DNA of 64,000 bases. Origin: Silurus meridionalis. Lineage: Eukaryota; Chordata; Actinopteri; Siluriformes; Siluridae. The translations under genes were made by a program, and so were the position numbers. The DNA is taken from the NCBI RefSeq assembly GCF_014805685.1, contig NC_060896.1, forward strand, positions 18,986,277 through 19,050,276, written 5' to 3'. The first letter of the stretch is position 1, and each line of letters begins with the position of its first letter. Positions 36,471 through 48,516 of this stretch are shown in pieces. The notes under the pieces were generated by a model. That model was not told the origin of the DNA. It saw nothing but the letters and a program-made list of their open reading frames with translations, and searched no databases.

Positions 36471-37116
36471 AACAACCTCTATATATTGTTATTCTGTTTA
36501 AATAACAAAGCCAAAAGTAATTTTTGAGTTACTGATGAAATGCTTTCTTAGTATTGCATATGAAATCTTAGTATTTGATACACCAAAAAACACTCAGGGA
36601 TTCTTTTGAGATTTGAGCAAATAAATACACTTAACAAGTGACATGTTTTAAGAAAGAAGCTTTCGGTACAATCAACAGACAACATTTTCCCCAAAGGTTT
36701 TAAATAGCAGTTTTTACGTTATAATGAGCAAAGAAATCTGTTTGTGTGGTTCAGCTGCTTGAAAGTGCTTCCTATTTTAGAGCAACATTATATAGAGTCA
36801 TGACTCTAATGGTCGCAAGAGAATATTTTTGAGAAGCATAAAATCTGCACCCATAGCATAGTTCGTAAGGTTTCTAATTCGTTTATTCATTTTAACAATT
36901 TGTTCTCACAGTAAGAACAGAAAAGTGCCTGAAAATAATAAGATACAGGACTATTAACATGTTTGTATGACCCACCTCCTGTGGCTTTAACGGTGTAAAG
37001 GGGTCACCTTGTCATGCTTTGGCACTGTTGTACTCCAATAATTCTATATATAAAGCTGGGAATGAATTGCATGATGATAACTTAGAATCAGTGCTCAGAA
37101 AAGTCTTTGTGTGTAT

Positions 37117-37117
<1 letters not shown>
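36465..37117. other. Intergenic DNA without recognised feature
   Basis: AT-rich sequence. No exon, RNA gene or element end was identified. Confidence 0.4.
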
Positions 37118-37150
<33 letters not shown>

Positions 37151-37423
37151 TGAGTATGTGTGAGAGAGAGATCCTGACCTTTTACACACTGCTGAAGATT
37201 GAATACTGATATCTATATCAAGGAGTGCTCTGTCTGTTTGCCTGTCTCTCTGTTTCTCTCTATTTCCCCAGCCTTTTTTTTTTTTTTTTTACTATTATCT
37301 ATGGTTTCCCTGCACCTGTCTATTCTCTCTCTTTCTCTCTTCATTTCCTGTGTCTGAATGATTTTTTTTAATCTCTTGCTCAGCTTAAGCTTTTTAGATG
37401 TTTTTATCAGATCAAATGTAAAA

Positions 37424-37455
<32 letters not shown>

Positions 37456-37482
37456 ATGTGTGTGTGTGTGTGTGTGTGTGTC
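37118..37482. repeat. Paired (TG)n microsatellites
   Basis: TG runs lie at 37118-37147 and 37422-37482, with a T-run and pyrimidine-rich DNA between them. They explain the His-Thr runs in minus-strand frames. Confidence 0.9.
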
Positions 37483-37967
37483 TGCGAGCACACCTGCTCC
37501 TGATCTTTAATCCCCTCTGAAAAGCAAGACCTAAGGATGAAGAACAGAAAGTGACATCATTAAGCATCATACCGAGGTTCAGATGAAAATTCAGATTAAA
37601 CAAATGTAAACCAGTTGAGGTCAAAATATTGGGATCGCCAAATATTTAAGTGTGTGGACTCAGTTCTTAATTTAGGTTTCAGAAAAGGGGGTCTCTTAAA
37701 TGGTGTTTTACTCTTGTTGTATTTGCTATTAGAAACATAATAGGGTTAAATGTATCTTGAAATGAAAAAAAAAAACGTTGGCTACAGCTACACATTAACA
37801 GCACAATTTAATCAACATATTCACAATGATGTAGACTGCTAGAAGAACTGCTACTGCATCGAGGTCCATCAATTTTTGTTTATTTTTTGTTTGTGAAGAA
37901 TCCTTCCAAAAGTATCAGAACAGCAAGGTAATTTACATTTTTTTTAGCTATATACTAGCTATATTTT

Positions 37968-39943
37968 TTTAATAATAAAATTGAAAACATCAGGAAAGAA
38001 ATCCAGGCGGTTAATATAAATCCAAATTATTTTACAAGTAACCCTGTAGACAGCAGTGTCACTATAGCAGACAATCAATTACAAAGCTTCACTCCTATTC
38101 ATGAGAGTGACTTAATTTCATTAATCTCCTCATCAAAATCATCAACCTGTATTCTCGATCCCTTGCCTACTAGTTTCTTTAAACAGATAGCTCCAGAGGT
38201 AATCAAACCTGTTTTAAAAATAATTAACTCTTCCATTAGCACTGGTTATGTACCGAAATCCTTCAAACTGGCAGTTATCCACCCCCTTATTAAGAAACCT
38301 GACCTTGACCCATGTCAGTTGTCCAACTACAGACCGATATCAAATCTCCCCTTTATATCCAAAATGTTAGAAAAGGTTGTAGCACAGCAGTTATGCTCAC
38401 ATCTGCTTATGAATAACATTTTGAAATGTATCAGTCAGGATTTCGGCCTCATCATAGCACAGAGACGGCGCTAGTTAAGGTGGTAAATGACCTGTTATTG
38501 GCCTCTGATCAGGGTTTTGTCTCCTTACTTGTTTTGCTCGACCTTAGTGCAGCTTTTGACACCATTGATCACACTATACTGCTTGCTAGACTTGAGAATG
38601 TTGTAGGAATAAAGGAACAGCTCTCTTGGCTCAGGTCTTATTTGACTGATCGCTATCAGTTTGTGGATGTAAATGGTGAGTTCTCCACGCTCTATGAGGT
38701 AAAGTTTGGTGTTCCTCAAGGATCTGTCTTAGGCCCACTGCTTTTCTCTTTATATATGCTGCCTCTTGGTGAAATTATTCATAAACATGGGATTCGCTTC
38801 CATTGCTATGCTGATGACACACAGCTGTATATTTCAGCAAAGCCAGATGAGAGAGATCAGCTTAACAATGTTGAGAAGTGTGTAAAGGACATTAGACAGT
38901 GGATGCTTAATAACTTTCTTCTGCTCAACTCAGATAAGACGGAAGTACTTTTACTAGGACCACATGCAGCTAGAAGTAAACTTTCCGATTACGTAGCATC
39001 TCTGGATGGTGTTTCTGTTTCAGCATGTACGGCTGTCAAAGACCTTGGTGTGATTATTGACCCGAGTCTTTCCTTTGAGTCTCACGTGAATAATATCACC
39101 AGAATCGCCTTCTTTCACCTTAGAAATATTGCTAAGATTAGAAATATGATGTCGTTACAGGATGCAGAAAAACTAGTTCATGCTTTTGTTACTTCTAGAT
39201 TAGACTACTGTAACGCTTTACTGTCTGGGTGTGCGAGTAAGTGCATAAATAAGCTTCAGTTAGTCCAGAATGCAGCAGCAAGGGTCCTCACTAGATCTAG
39301 GAAATATGACCACATCACCCCTGTTTTAATCAGTCTACACTGGCTCCCAATCAAATCTCGCATTGATTATAAAATATTACTACTGACGTATAAAGCACTT
39401 AATGGTCTCGCACCGCAGTATCTGAGTGAACTTCTGTACCAGTATGATCCTCCACGCCTACTTAGATCAAAAGGTGCTGGCTATCTGTTGGTTCCTCAAA
39501 TAATGAAGACTACAGCAGGGGGCAGATCTTTCTCTTATAAAGCCACACAGTTATGGAACAGCCTTCCAATCAGTGTTCGGGACTCGGACACAGTCTCAGT
39601 GTTCAAGTCGAGGTTGAAAACTTATTTATTTAGTCAAGCCTTTTATCAGTAGATTTTCTTAGGTAAAGGCACAGATCTGGAGGAACATGGATATAGAGTG
39701 TTTGGTGAACTGGTATATTTGTATGCTGTCGCCCCTCACATTCACACGCTCACTCAGGTTTGTTGACGGTGGTGTGGTGGGTAGCCTCTTATCCCAGAGA
39801 TCCCTCATGTCTGTGTTACCTTCTGGTTCTCCCTTTTAGTTATGCTGCCATAGCGAGTCTTGCCGGAGTCCAAACTGCACAGTGACATTAACTTTCATAC
39901 ACCAATAGTTACACTTAATAATCCATATCCTTCTCTTCCCGTC

Positions 39944-39988
<45 letters not shown>

Positions 39989-40476
39989 AGTTAAACATGC
40001 TCCTGAGGCTCCAGTGACCACTGTTCCTGCCCCTCTCCCTCCTTGGATCTTCACACTTCTGTGCAGCTCGGGACGGTCTCTCATCAACACCTTGGGTGGT
40101 TCCATGTAATTCCGGAGTAGAACGGGTGCTTTGAGGACGGATTGGACTGTAGTTGGTGTCGGTGGTCTGCAGCACTGACTCTGGAGTGCAGTTTGCTTCT
40201 GATCGTCATCACTGTACCCCACAACATTGTATATCTGCTTCAAATGGTCATTTGGTGCAACCCAGATGAGGATGGGTTCCCTCTTGAGTCTGGTTCCTCT
40301 CAAGGTTTCTTCCTTTGCCATCTCGGGGAGTTTTTCCTTGCCACAGTTGCTCATCAGGGACAAACATACTTACAAAGAACATATTTATGTTTAATCACCA
40401 CATTATCTGTGTAAAGCTGCTTTGAGACAATGTTCATTGTTAAAAGCGCTATACAAATAAAAATGAATTGAATTGA
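37968..40476 (+). mobile_element. L2-clade LINE, 5'-truncated
   Basis: The element covers the end of the endonuclease-RT linker (from about 37968), the reverse transcriptase and a long 3' UTR. The 3' end carries the characteristic AAAAGCGCTATACAAATAAA followed by the tail (TGAAT)n at 40463-40479. A CT microsatellite (39946-39987) sits in the 3' UTR. It abuts the RTE copy at 40481 with no intervening sequence. The 5' part, including the endonuclease core, is missing. Confidence 0.9.
38426..39652 (+). pseudogene. L2 reverse transcriptase, near-intact frame
   Basis: This open frame of 408 codons continues from the upstream frame 38163-38470 after a single missing T near 38420 (AACATTTTGAAATG). 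Motifs in order are [60 protein letters not shown] (the catalytic YADD box), NSDKTEVLL and [16 protein letters not shown]. The C-terminal domain [20 protein letters not shown] then leads to [15 protein letters not shown]. The frame lacks its own N-terminus. So long an unbroken frame points to recent retrotransposition compared with the RTE copies. Confidence 0.9.
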
Positions 40477-40480
40477 ATAT

Positions 40481-43397
40481 ACATGTGCCAAATCAAATAT
40501 ATAGAAATCAGAATTTCACACCGGATCGGTCGAGGCCCGGGTTGATCGTTAGCCAACAGGATACTGGTTGAAACTGGGCTACTGTTGGCCAAAGGAGAAG
40601 GAGAGGAGGAAGACGTCTACAGAGACAACAGGAAAAGGAGAAGTGTAGGAGGGTGGAGGTTCGGGTGGGTACTTTAAATGTTGGTACTATGACTGGTAAA
40701 GGGAGAGAGGTAGCTGATATGATTAAGAGGAGAAAGGTAGATATGTTGTGTGTCCAGGAGACCAAGTGGAAATGGGGTTCAAACTGTTCTATCATGGTGT
40801 GGATGGAAAAAGAAATGGTCTAGGGGTGATTCTGAAGGTAGAGTACAGTAAGAGTGTAGTGGAGGTGAAGAGAGTTTCTGAAGCTGGAGGTTAAAGGCAT
40901 GATGATACATGTCATCAGTGCCTATGCTTCACAAGTGGGTTGTGAGATGGAGGAGAAGGAAAAATTCTGGAGTGAGTTAGATGGAGTGGTAGATGATGTA
41001 CCTAGGAATGAACGATTGCTAATCGGGGCAGATTTAAATGTGAATGTAGGTGAAGGGAAGAGAGGTGATGAGGAGGTGATGGGTAAGTATGGCTTTAAGG
41101 AGTGGAATGTGGAAGGGCAGATGTTGGTAGATTTTGCTAAAAGGATGGAAATGGCAGTGGTGAACACTTATTTAAGAAGAAGGAGGATCATAGGGTGACG
41201 TATAAGATTGGAGAAAGGTGCACACAGGTGTTCTATGTTCTATGCAGGAGATGTGAGAGATTGGAGATTGTAAGGTGTTGGCAGGGGGCAGTGTAGCCAG
41301 ACAGCATGGGATGGTGGCCTGTAGGATGTTTTGGAAGTAAAGAAGAAGAGGAGAGTGAGGACTGAAAGAAGAATAAGATGGTGGAAACTAAAGGGGGAAG
41401 ATTGTAGTATGAGACTCAGGAAAGAGATCAGACAGGGGCTTGGTGGTGGTGAAGAGGTGCTGGACTACTGCAGAAGTGATAAGGGGGACAGCTAAAAAGG
41501 TACTTGGTGTGACATCTGGAAATAGAAAGGAAGACAAAGAGACGTGGTGGTGGAATAAGAAAGTGCAGGAGAGCATAAGGGAAAGAGGTTGGCAAAACAG
41601 AATTGGGATCGACAGAGGGATGAGAAAAGTAGGCAGGAGTACAAGGAGCTCAGCAGCAGGTAAAGAGAGATGTGGCTAAAGCAAAGAAAAAGTCATATGA
41701 GGAGCTGTATAGGAAGTTGGACACTAAGGAAAGAGAAAAGGATTTGTACTGATTGGCCAGGCAGAGGGACCGAGCTGGAAAGGATGTGCTTCAAGTTAGA
41801 GCAATAAAGGATGGAGTTGGAAATGTGTTGACTAGTGAGGAGAGTGTGTTGAGAAGGAATATTCTGAGAAGCTGATGAATAAGGAAAATGAGAGAGAGAA
41901 GGTTGGATGGTATGAAGATATTAAAGCAGGAAGTGGATATGATTAGTAAGGAGAAAGTGAGAGCAGCGATTAAGAGGATGAAGAGTGGAAAGTCAGTAGG
42001 ACCCGATGACATACCAGTAGATGCATGGAGATGTTTAGAAGAGATGGCAGTTTTTAACAAGATTGTTTAACAGGATTTTGGAAGGTGAGAGGATGCCTGA
42101 GGAATGGAGAACGAGTGTGCTGGTACCGATCTTTAAGAATAAGGGAGATGTGCAGACCTGCAGTTACTACAGGGGAATAAAGTTGATCAGTCACACCAAA
42201 AAGTTATGGGAAAAAGTAATGGAGGCCAGGCTGAGAGAAGAAGTGACCATCTGTGAGCAGCAGTATGGTTTCATGCCGAGGAAGAGCACCATAGACGCAT
42301 TATTTGCTTTGAGAATGTTGATGGAGAAGTATAGAAAAGGTCATATGAGTTGCATTGTGTGTTTGTGGATTCAGAGAAAGCGTACGTGCCAAAAGAGGAG
42401 TTGTGGTATGAGGTAGTCAGGTGTGTCAGAAAATTATGTGATGTTGGTGCAGGGCATGTATGAGGACAGTGTGATAGCAATGAAGTGTGCAGTAGGAACG
42501 ACAGACTGGTTCAAGGTGGAGGTTGGAATGCATCAAGGATCGGATCTGAGCCCTTTCTTGTTTTCAGTGGTGATGGACGAGGTCAGACAGGAGTCTCCGT
42601 GACCATGATGTTTGCCGATGATATTGTTATTTGTGGTAAGAGTAGGGAGCAGGTGAAGGAAAGCCTGGAGAGGTGGAGATATGCACTGGAGAGAAAGGGA
42701 ATGAAAGTCAGTAGAGTAAGACAGAGTACATGTTTATGAATGAGAGGGAGGGCAGTGGAGTGGTGTGGTTGCAGGGAAAAGAGGTGGAGAAGGTGGACGA
42801 GTTTAGGTACCTGGGGTCAACAGTGCAAAGTAATGTAGAGTGTGTTAGAGAAGTGAAGAAAAGAGTGCAGGCAGGGTTGAGTGGGTGGAGAAGAGTGGCA
42901 GGAGTGATTTGTGATAGAAGAGTATCTGCAAAAGTGAAAGGGAAAGTTTATAGGACTGTGGTGAGACCTGCAATGTTGTATGGTTTAGAGACAGTGGCAT
43001 TGAATAAAAGACAGGAGGTGGAGCTGGAGGTAGCAGAGCTGAAGATGTTGAGGTTTTCGTTGGGAGTGACGAGGATGGACAGGATTAGAAATGAGTTTAT
43101 TAGAGGGACAGCGCATGTAGGATGTTTTGGAGACATAGTGAGGAAAGCTGGATTGAGATGGTTTGAACATGTGCAGAGAAGGGACATCGGGTATATTGGT
43201 AGGGGAATGCTGAGATTGGAGCCTCCCAGAGGGAGAAAAAGAGGAAGGCGAAAGAGGAGGTTTATGGATGTGGTGAGGAAGACATGCAGGTGGTTGAGGT
43301 GAAAGAGGCAGATGTAGCAGACAAGGGGGGTATGGAGACGGATGATCCGCTGTGGCGACCCGCTCATGGGAGCAGCCGAAAGAAGAAGAAGAAGATA
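40481..43397 (+). mobile_element. RTE-clade LINE, copy 2
   Basis: It starts within the 5' region (the position equivalent to 31911 of copy 1), so about 100 bp of the 5' end is missing. Endonuclease remnants include VISAYASQVGCE and LLIGADLNVNVGEG (40899-41198). RT remnants include MKSGKSVGPDDIPVDAWRC, PEEWRTSVLVPIFKNKGDVQ, YGFMPRKSTIDALFALRM and MFADDIVICGKSREQVKESL (42608). The C-terminal frame 42730-43302 is long: VDEFRYLGSTVQSN, VVRPAMLYGLETVAL, TRMDRIRNEFIRGTAHVGCF, RWFEHVQRRDIGYIGRGML. The element ends GGCGACCCGCTCATGGGAGC and GAAGAAGAAG. Multiple frameshifts make it inactive, but it is the most complete RTE copy here. Confidence 0.9.
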
Positions 43398-43544
43398 TAC
43401 TGAAGGCATGTACGTTTAAGACATTTACATTTAGATGTGTTAAAACAATGTGTTTGTTGGCAGATATTTTTATTAGAGTATAGTTACAGATATATTTTGA
43501 AAACAGTTTAAGTAAATATTTGGTTGGATATCTATTGCTAGCAG

Positions 43545-44270
43545 TTACAACATTAATTTGGCAAAAATCTTGTGCCTGTCTAAAACCTTATTTTTATCCC
43601 GATGAATTCCGTTGTTGTGTTGGCAGTGTGTGTTCGGCCATCGCTGCATGATGAAGTTGAACGCATTGCTCTAGTAAATTGGCAGACAGAATGTTCTATT
43701 AGACTTCTGAATTCATTCTGCTGCTACCATCATGATGTATATCATCAATAAAGATTAATGAGCCTGTTCCAGAAGCAGCCATGCAAACCCAAGCAATGAC
43801 ATTTCCTCCACCGTGGCTGACCAATGAACCCCTGTCCTGTGGAGGTTTTTGGTGATATCACTAAATGGTTTCTTTTTTTTATTTATTTACATCTTTGCAG
43901 CATCTACAATATTTTTGTCATCCACTGTTTATGTTTACCTTGGCTGACCTGTTCCATGCCTGGTTAAATATACCAGTGCATTTATTTTTTCAGGACATTC
44001 CAAATTGTTGTATTGGAAAGGCCCAATGATTGTGCAATAGTTGTGAATGATTTCCCTTTGTTTCCAGCTTTGTGACTTGCTTTTTTTTCCCATACACAGT
44101 TCTCTGGCCTTCATGATGGTTTATCCTTTGTTAGTTACAAGTTTCAATATTTTTGTTGATTTTAAAAATGATCGGATTTATTCAAAAGGTGCCATGTTCT
44201 CTACATTCTCTAAAAATTAAAGCTGAAAGTCTGATCTATCATTTCATATTCATCTTTTGAATAAAAAAGA
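43545..44270 (-). mobile_element. Degenerate Tc1/mariner element
   Basis: Blocks such as GAATTCATTCTGCTGCTACC, ATCATCAATAAAGATTAATG, GCCTGTTCCAGAAGCAGCC and GGACATTCCAAATTGTTGT are those of a fish Tc1-like family in reverse orientation (conceptual transposase on the minus strand). Frames are destroyed, and an internal deletion and A/T runs are present. Confidence 0.6.
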
Positions 44271-44458
44271 AAAATTCCACTTGCCATTCCAATACTCCGA
44301 GGGGGCAATATATATTTTCAACTTTAAACCTTAAGGGCTGAAGCAGGTCTGTTGCTTGTTTTGCTGTCACTGTTTTGTATGATTTGACAAAAACACGCAT
44401 TAGTCATAAACCTGGCTGTCCTGCTCTATAAACATAACATCCAATATCAATCCTTTTA

Positions 44459-44459
<1 letters not shown>

Positions 44460-44486
<27 letters not shown>
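44460..44486. repeat. (AC)n microsatellite
   Basis: About 13 AC units in otherwise unremarkable AT-rich intergenic DNA (44271-45157). Confidence 0.95.
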
Positions 44487-44489
<3 letters not shown>

Positions 44490-45173
44490 CACTCACTCAA
44501 TCATGCTTGTACGATTTGTCCTTTGGAACATTGCTTGTACTTCAGTGTCTGAATTGAAATGTGTTAATAAATCACAGCAGCTGACACCCGATGCTGGTCC
44601 ATATAAGCAGTCAACCCATAGCGTCAGTTAAAAGAAATAAAGCTTCTCATAAATACTAATGAGTTGTGCCTGTTATATAATTTAATACTCAAGATAAATC
44701 TGTTTTTGAATACCCAATGTCCTGTTCACTTTCAGAACATAGTGTGATGCAAACACAAACTCAGCTTTCCAGCCTCTGAGAATAACCTTGGTCTGATGTT
44801 GAGATTAGAAAACTTAAGGCATTAATAATCTAATCCTACTAACTGTGAAAACAAGGATTTAGCATACTATATGTGGTTCTTGGTCATGAATCATAAAGTT
44901 GGGTGTAATATCCTGTTCCCCAGGTGAAAAGGGCATATACCATAGTTGGTCAGCCTACTGATTTCTGTTTGACAATCTTCTTGGCCTCATTTTATTTACA
45001 TACTGTAGTATATACATTTAATTTTGTCTAGTTTGTAAGCAAACCTCCATAACATCAAATATCTACTGCTGAACATGTAACATTAATGTAACAATACTTG
45101 CAAAAGTATTTTGCAAAAGATGGACTCTGTACACTAGCCAAAGCATATACAGTCGAAATATATGGTCTGAACT

Positions 45174-46857
45174 CTTCTTCCTCTTTCAACTGCTTCCGCC
45201 AGAGCGAAATATACGTCTCCATACTACTCTGTCCTCTACATCTGCCTCTTTCAAACCATCTACCTGCATGTTTTCTCTCACCACATTATAACCTTGTCCT
45301 TGGCCTGCCCCCTCCGGCTCTATCCTCAGCATTCTTCTGCCATATACACCATGTCCCTCCTCTGCACATGTCCAAACCATCTCAATCTCGCCTCGCTCAC
45401 CTTGTCCCAAAAACGCCCTACATGCGCTGTCCCTCCAATAAACTCGTTTCTAATTCTGTCCATCCTCATCACTCCTAATAAAAAAACTCAGCATCTTCAG
45501 CTCTGCTACCTCCAGTTCCAGCTCCGCCTCCTATCTTTTACTCAATGCTGCTGTCTCTAAATCATACAACATCTCAGGTCTCACCACAGTCCTATAAACC
45601 TTTCCTTTCACTCTTGCAGACACTCTTCTATCACAAATCACTCCTGCCACTTTTCTCCACCCACTCCACCCTGCATGCACATTCTCTAACACACTCTCCA
45701 TTACTTTGCACTGTTGACTGCCGGTACCTAAACTCCTCCAAATTCTTTAGCTCTTCTCCCTGCAACCGCACCACTCCACTGCCCTCCCTCTCATTCACAC
45801 ACATGTACTCTGTCTTACTCTTATCTTTCATTCCCCTTCTCTCCAGCACATACTTCCACCTCTCCAGGCTCTTCTCAACCTGCTCCCTACTCTCACCACA
45901 AATCACAATATCATCTGCAATCAACGTAGTCAATGTAGACTCCTGTCTGACCTCGTCTGTCAACCTGTCCATCACCACTGCAAACAATAAAGGGCTCAGA
46001 GCTGATCCTTAATGCAATACAACTTCCACCTTAAACCAATTTGTTGTTCCTACTGCACATTGTCTGACCTCTTTTCTGAATCTCACACTACAGTGAGATT
46101 GCTAGCTACACTGTCCCCTGCCAACACCTTACAGTCTCCGAACTCTTTCGATTGCATCTCATGCATAAAATAAAGACCACCTGTGTGCACCTTCCTCCGC
46201 TCTTATACGTCACCCTATGCTCCTCTTTCTTCTTAAAATAAGTGTTCACCACTGCCATTTCCATCCTCACAACCCACTTGTGGAGCATAACCACTGATGA
46301 CATTTATCATCACCCCTTCAACATCCAGCTTCACGTTCATCACCCGATTAGAAACTCTCTTTACCTTCACTACACTCTTACTGTACTGTCCCTTCAGGAT
46401 CACCCCTACACCATTTCTCTTCCCATCCACACTATTAAAGAACAGTTTAAACACCTCCAATGTTCCTGGCCTTACTATTTGTCTCTGCTCCATCATATCA
46501 GCTACCTCTCTGCCTTTACCAGTCATAAAACCAACATGTAAAGTGCCCACCCTAACCTCTACTCTCCTCCACTTCTCCTTTCCCTGTGGTCTATGTAGAT
46601 GTCTTCCTCTTCTCCTTCTCCTCCTTTGGCCAACAGGCCAATTTCCACCAGTACCCTGTTGGTTTACAATACCTGTGGTGGTCATTGGTAACCCAGGCCT
46701 CGACTGATCCGGTATGAATTTCTGGTTTGTGATCCGTATATTTGATTTGCCATGTTTTTTACGCTGGATGCCCTTCCTAACGCAACCCTCCCCATTTACC
46801 CGGGCTTGAGACTGGCACTAAGAGTGCACTAGCTTGTGCAACCCTAATGGCTGGGTT
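45174..46857 (-). mobile_element. RTE-clade LINE, copy 3, with target duplication
   Basis: On the minus strand the 5' end AACCCAGCCATTAGGG is at 46857 and the 3' end near 45174. Flanks ATATATGGTCTGAACT (45158-45173) and ATATATGGCTTGACCT (46858-46873) form a 16-bp duplication with three mismatches. It contains the 5' endonuclease region (46685-46233, VISGYAPQVGCE) and RT pieces (45987-45631, IADDIVICGESREQVEKSLE, with the F of FADD changed to I). A large central section is deleted. It is decayed by frameshifts. Confidence 0.88.
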
Positions 46858-46873
46858 ATATATGGCTTGACCT

Positions 46874-47314
46874 CTACCCACCCATGTCAGTCATGAACAC
46901 AGGATTAGTTCAGGTTGGGAGTGCACATGCTGCATAATATTACCTCCATTGCAACCTATGATGCTGAATCAGATATCACAATGTGCAAGTACAGTGTCAT
47001 TAATCAATATAGAAAATGGTAAATTGCAGTTGCATTAATTATACAGTTTTTTACTATCATCAATAACCAAATTTAGAAGTTTGAATCATGACTCTTGGTT
47101 TGATAGTTGCAGTATATCAGTACAATGAGAGCTATATAACACATTACATGGAATAACTGTGGTACAGTTCAGATCTCTGGTGAGGGACTGTTTAAAGTAG
47201 AGCAAGTCATAAAACTACAGAACATTGTCAACACGGTAAACCAATAAAGTATAAGAGCTGTTAAATCAATTTCTCTAGGCGGTAGTCTTAGTATGTCCAT
47301 ATAATTTAGGTCTT
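46874..47314. other. Intergenic DNA without recognised feature
   Basis: AT-rich DNA between RTE copy 3 and a Tc1 relic. Nothing is recognised. Confidence 0.4.
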
Positions 47315-47945
47315 TATTAGTACAACTGCAGATGAGCTTCCCTGAGATGTTTTCTGACAGTTTGAGCAGAAATTGTTTGGTTATGCAAACCGATTGTTGC
47401 AGCAGCTGTCCGGGTAGCTGGTCTCAGACAATCTTGTAGGTGAAGATGCGGAAAGAGAAGGTTTTGGGCTGGTGTGGTTACACGTGGTCTGCGGGTGTGA
47501 GGCAGATGGATGTACTGCCAAATTCTCTGAAACACCTTTGGAGAAGGCTTATGGTAGAGAAATGAACATTAAATTCACGGGCAACAGCTCTGGTGGACAT
47601 TCCTGCAGTCAGCATGCTCACTCAAAACTTGCGACATCTGTGGCATTTTGCTGTGTGAGTAAACCACATTTTAGAGTGGCCTTTTATTGTGGCCAGCCTA
47701 AAGCACACCTTTGCAATAATCATGCTGTCTAATCAGCATCTTGATATGCCACACCAGTGAGGTTGATGGATTATCTCAGCAAAGAAGAAGTGCTCACTAA
47801 CACAGATTTAGACAGATTTGTGAACAATATTTGAGAGAAATAGGCATTTTGTGTACATAAAAAAAGTCTTAGATATTTGAGTTCAGCTCATGAAAAATGG
47901 GGGCAAAAAACAAAAGTGCTGCGTTTATAATTTTGTTCATTGTAT
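47315..47945 (-). mobile_element. Degenerate Tc1/mariner element
   Basis: The minus-strand frame 47535-47317 reads RVTTPAQNLLFPHLHLQDCL, then RPATRTAAATIGLHNQTISA, a helix-turn-helix region of a fish Tc1-like transposase. The plus strand to the right contains the element's other half (GGCCAGCCTAAAGCACACC, GATCATGCTGTCTAATCAGC-like, ATGCCACACCAGTGAGGTTG). It reaches the terminus TGCTGCGTTTATAATTTTGT near 47930. The catalytic core is absent. Confidence 0.6.
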
Positions 47946-48157
47946 ATTCACAATGGGAATGGATGAGGTTAAAAAGAACATCTGTTACAGCAGGCCTTTT
48001 GAGACATTTTGCGTTGAATCCTTATTACGATGTCTACTGATATAGTAAGAGTCATTGTTACAGACTCAGTTCAGAGATGCTTTGTACCTAATTTTAGAGT
48101 GTGTTGAACTGTGGATTTTTTGTTTATTTATTAGCTTTCCATTTATGAGTTATGATT

Positions 48158-48498
48158 GGGAGTGACAAGGATGGACAGGATTAGAAATTAGTTTATTAGA
48201 GGAACTGCACATATAGGATGTTTTGAAGACAAGGTGAGGGAGGCGCGTTTGAAATGGTTTGGACATGTGCAGAGGAGGGACATGGGGTATATTGGTTGAA
48301 GAATGCTGAGAATGAAGCCACCAGGAAGGAGGAAAAGAGGAAGGCCAAGGAGGAGGTTTATGGATGTGGTGAGAGAAGACATGCAGGTAGTTGCTTTAAA
48401 AAAGGCAGATGTAGAGGACAGGTCATATAAAGACGGATGATCCACTGTCGCGACCTCTAATGGGAGCAGCCGAAAGAAAAAGAGGAAGAAGAAGAAGT
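48158..48498 (+). mobile_element. RTE-clade LINE, copy 4, 5'-truncated with 18-bp target duplication
   Basis: 341 bp holding the C-terminal codons of the RTE ORF (DRIRN, YFRHVQ-like GHVQRR region) and the 3' end CGCGACCTCTAATGGGAGCA with GAAGAAG tail. It is flanked by CATTTATGAGTTATGATT (48140-48157) and CATTTATATGTTATGATT (48499-48516), an 18-bp duplication with two mismatches. This is a textbook 5'-truncated insertion. Confidence 0.9.
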
Positions 48499-48516
48499 CA
48501 TTTATATGTTATGATT

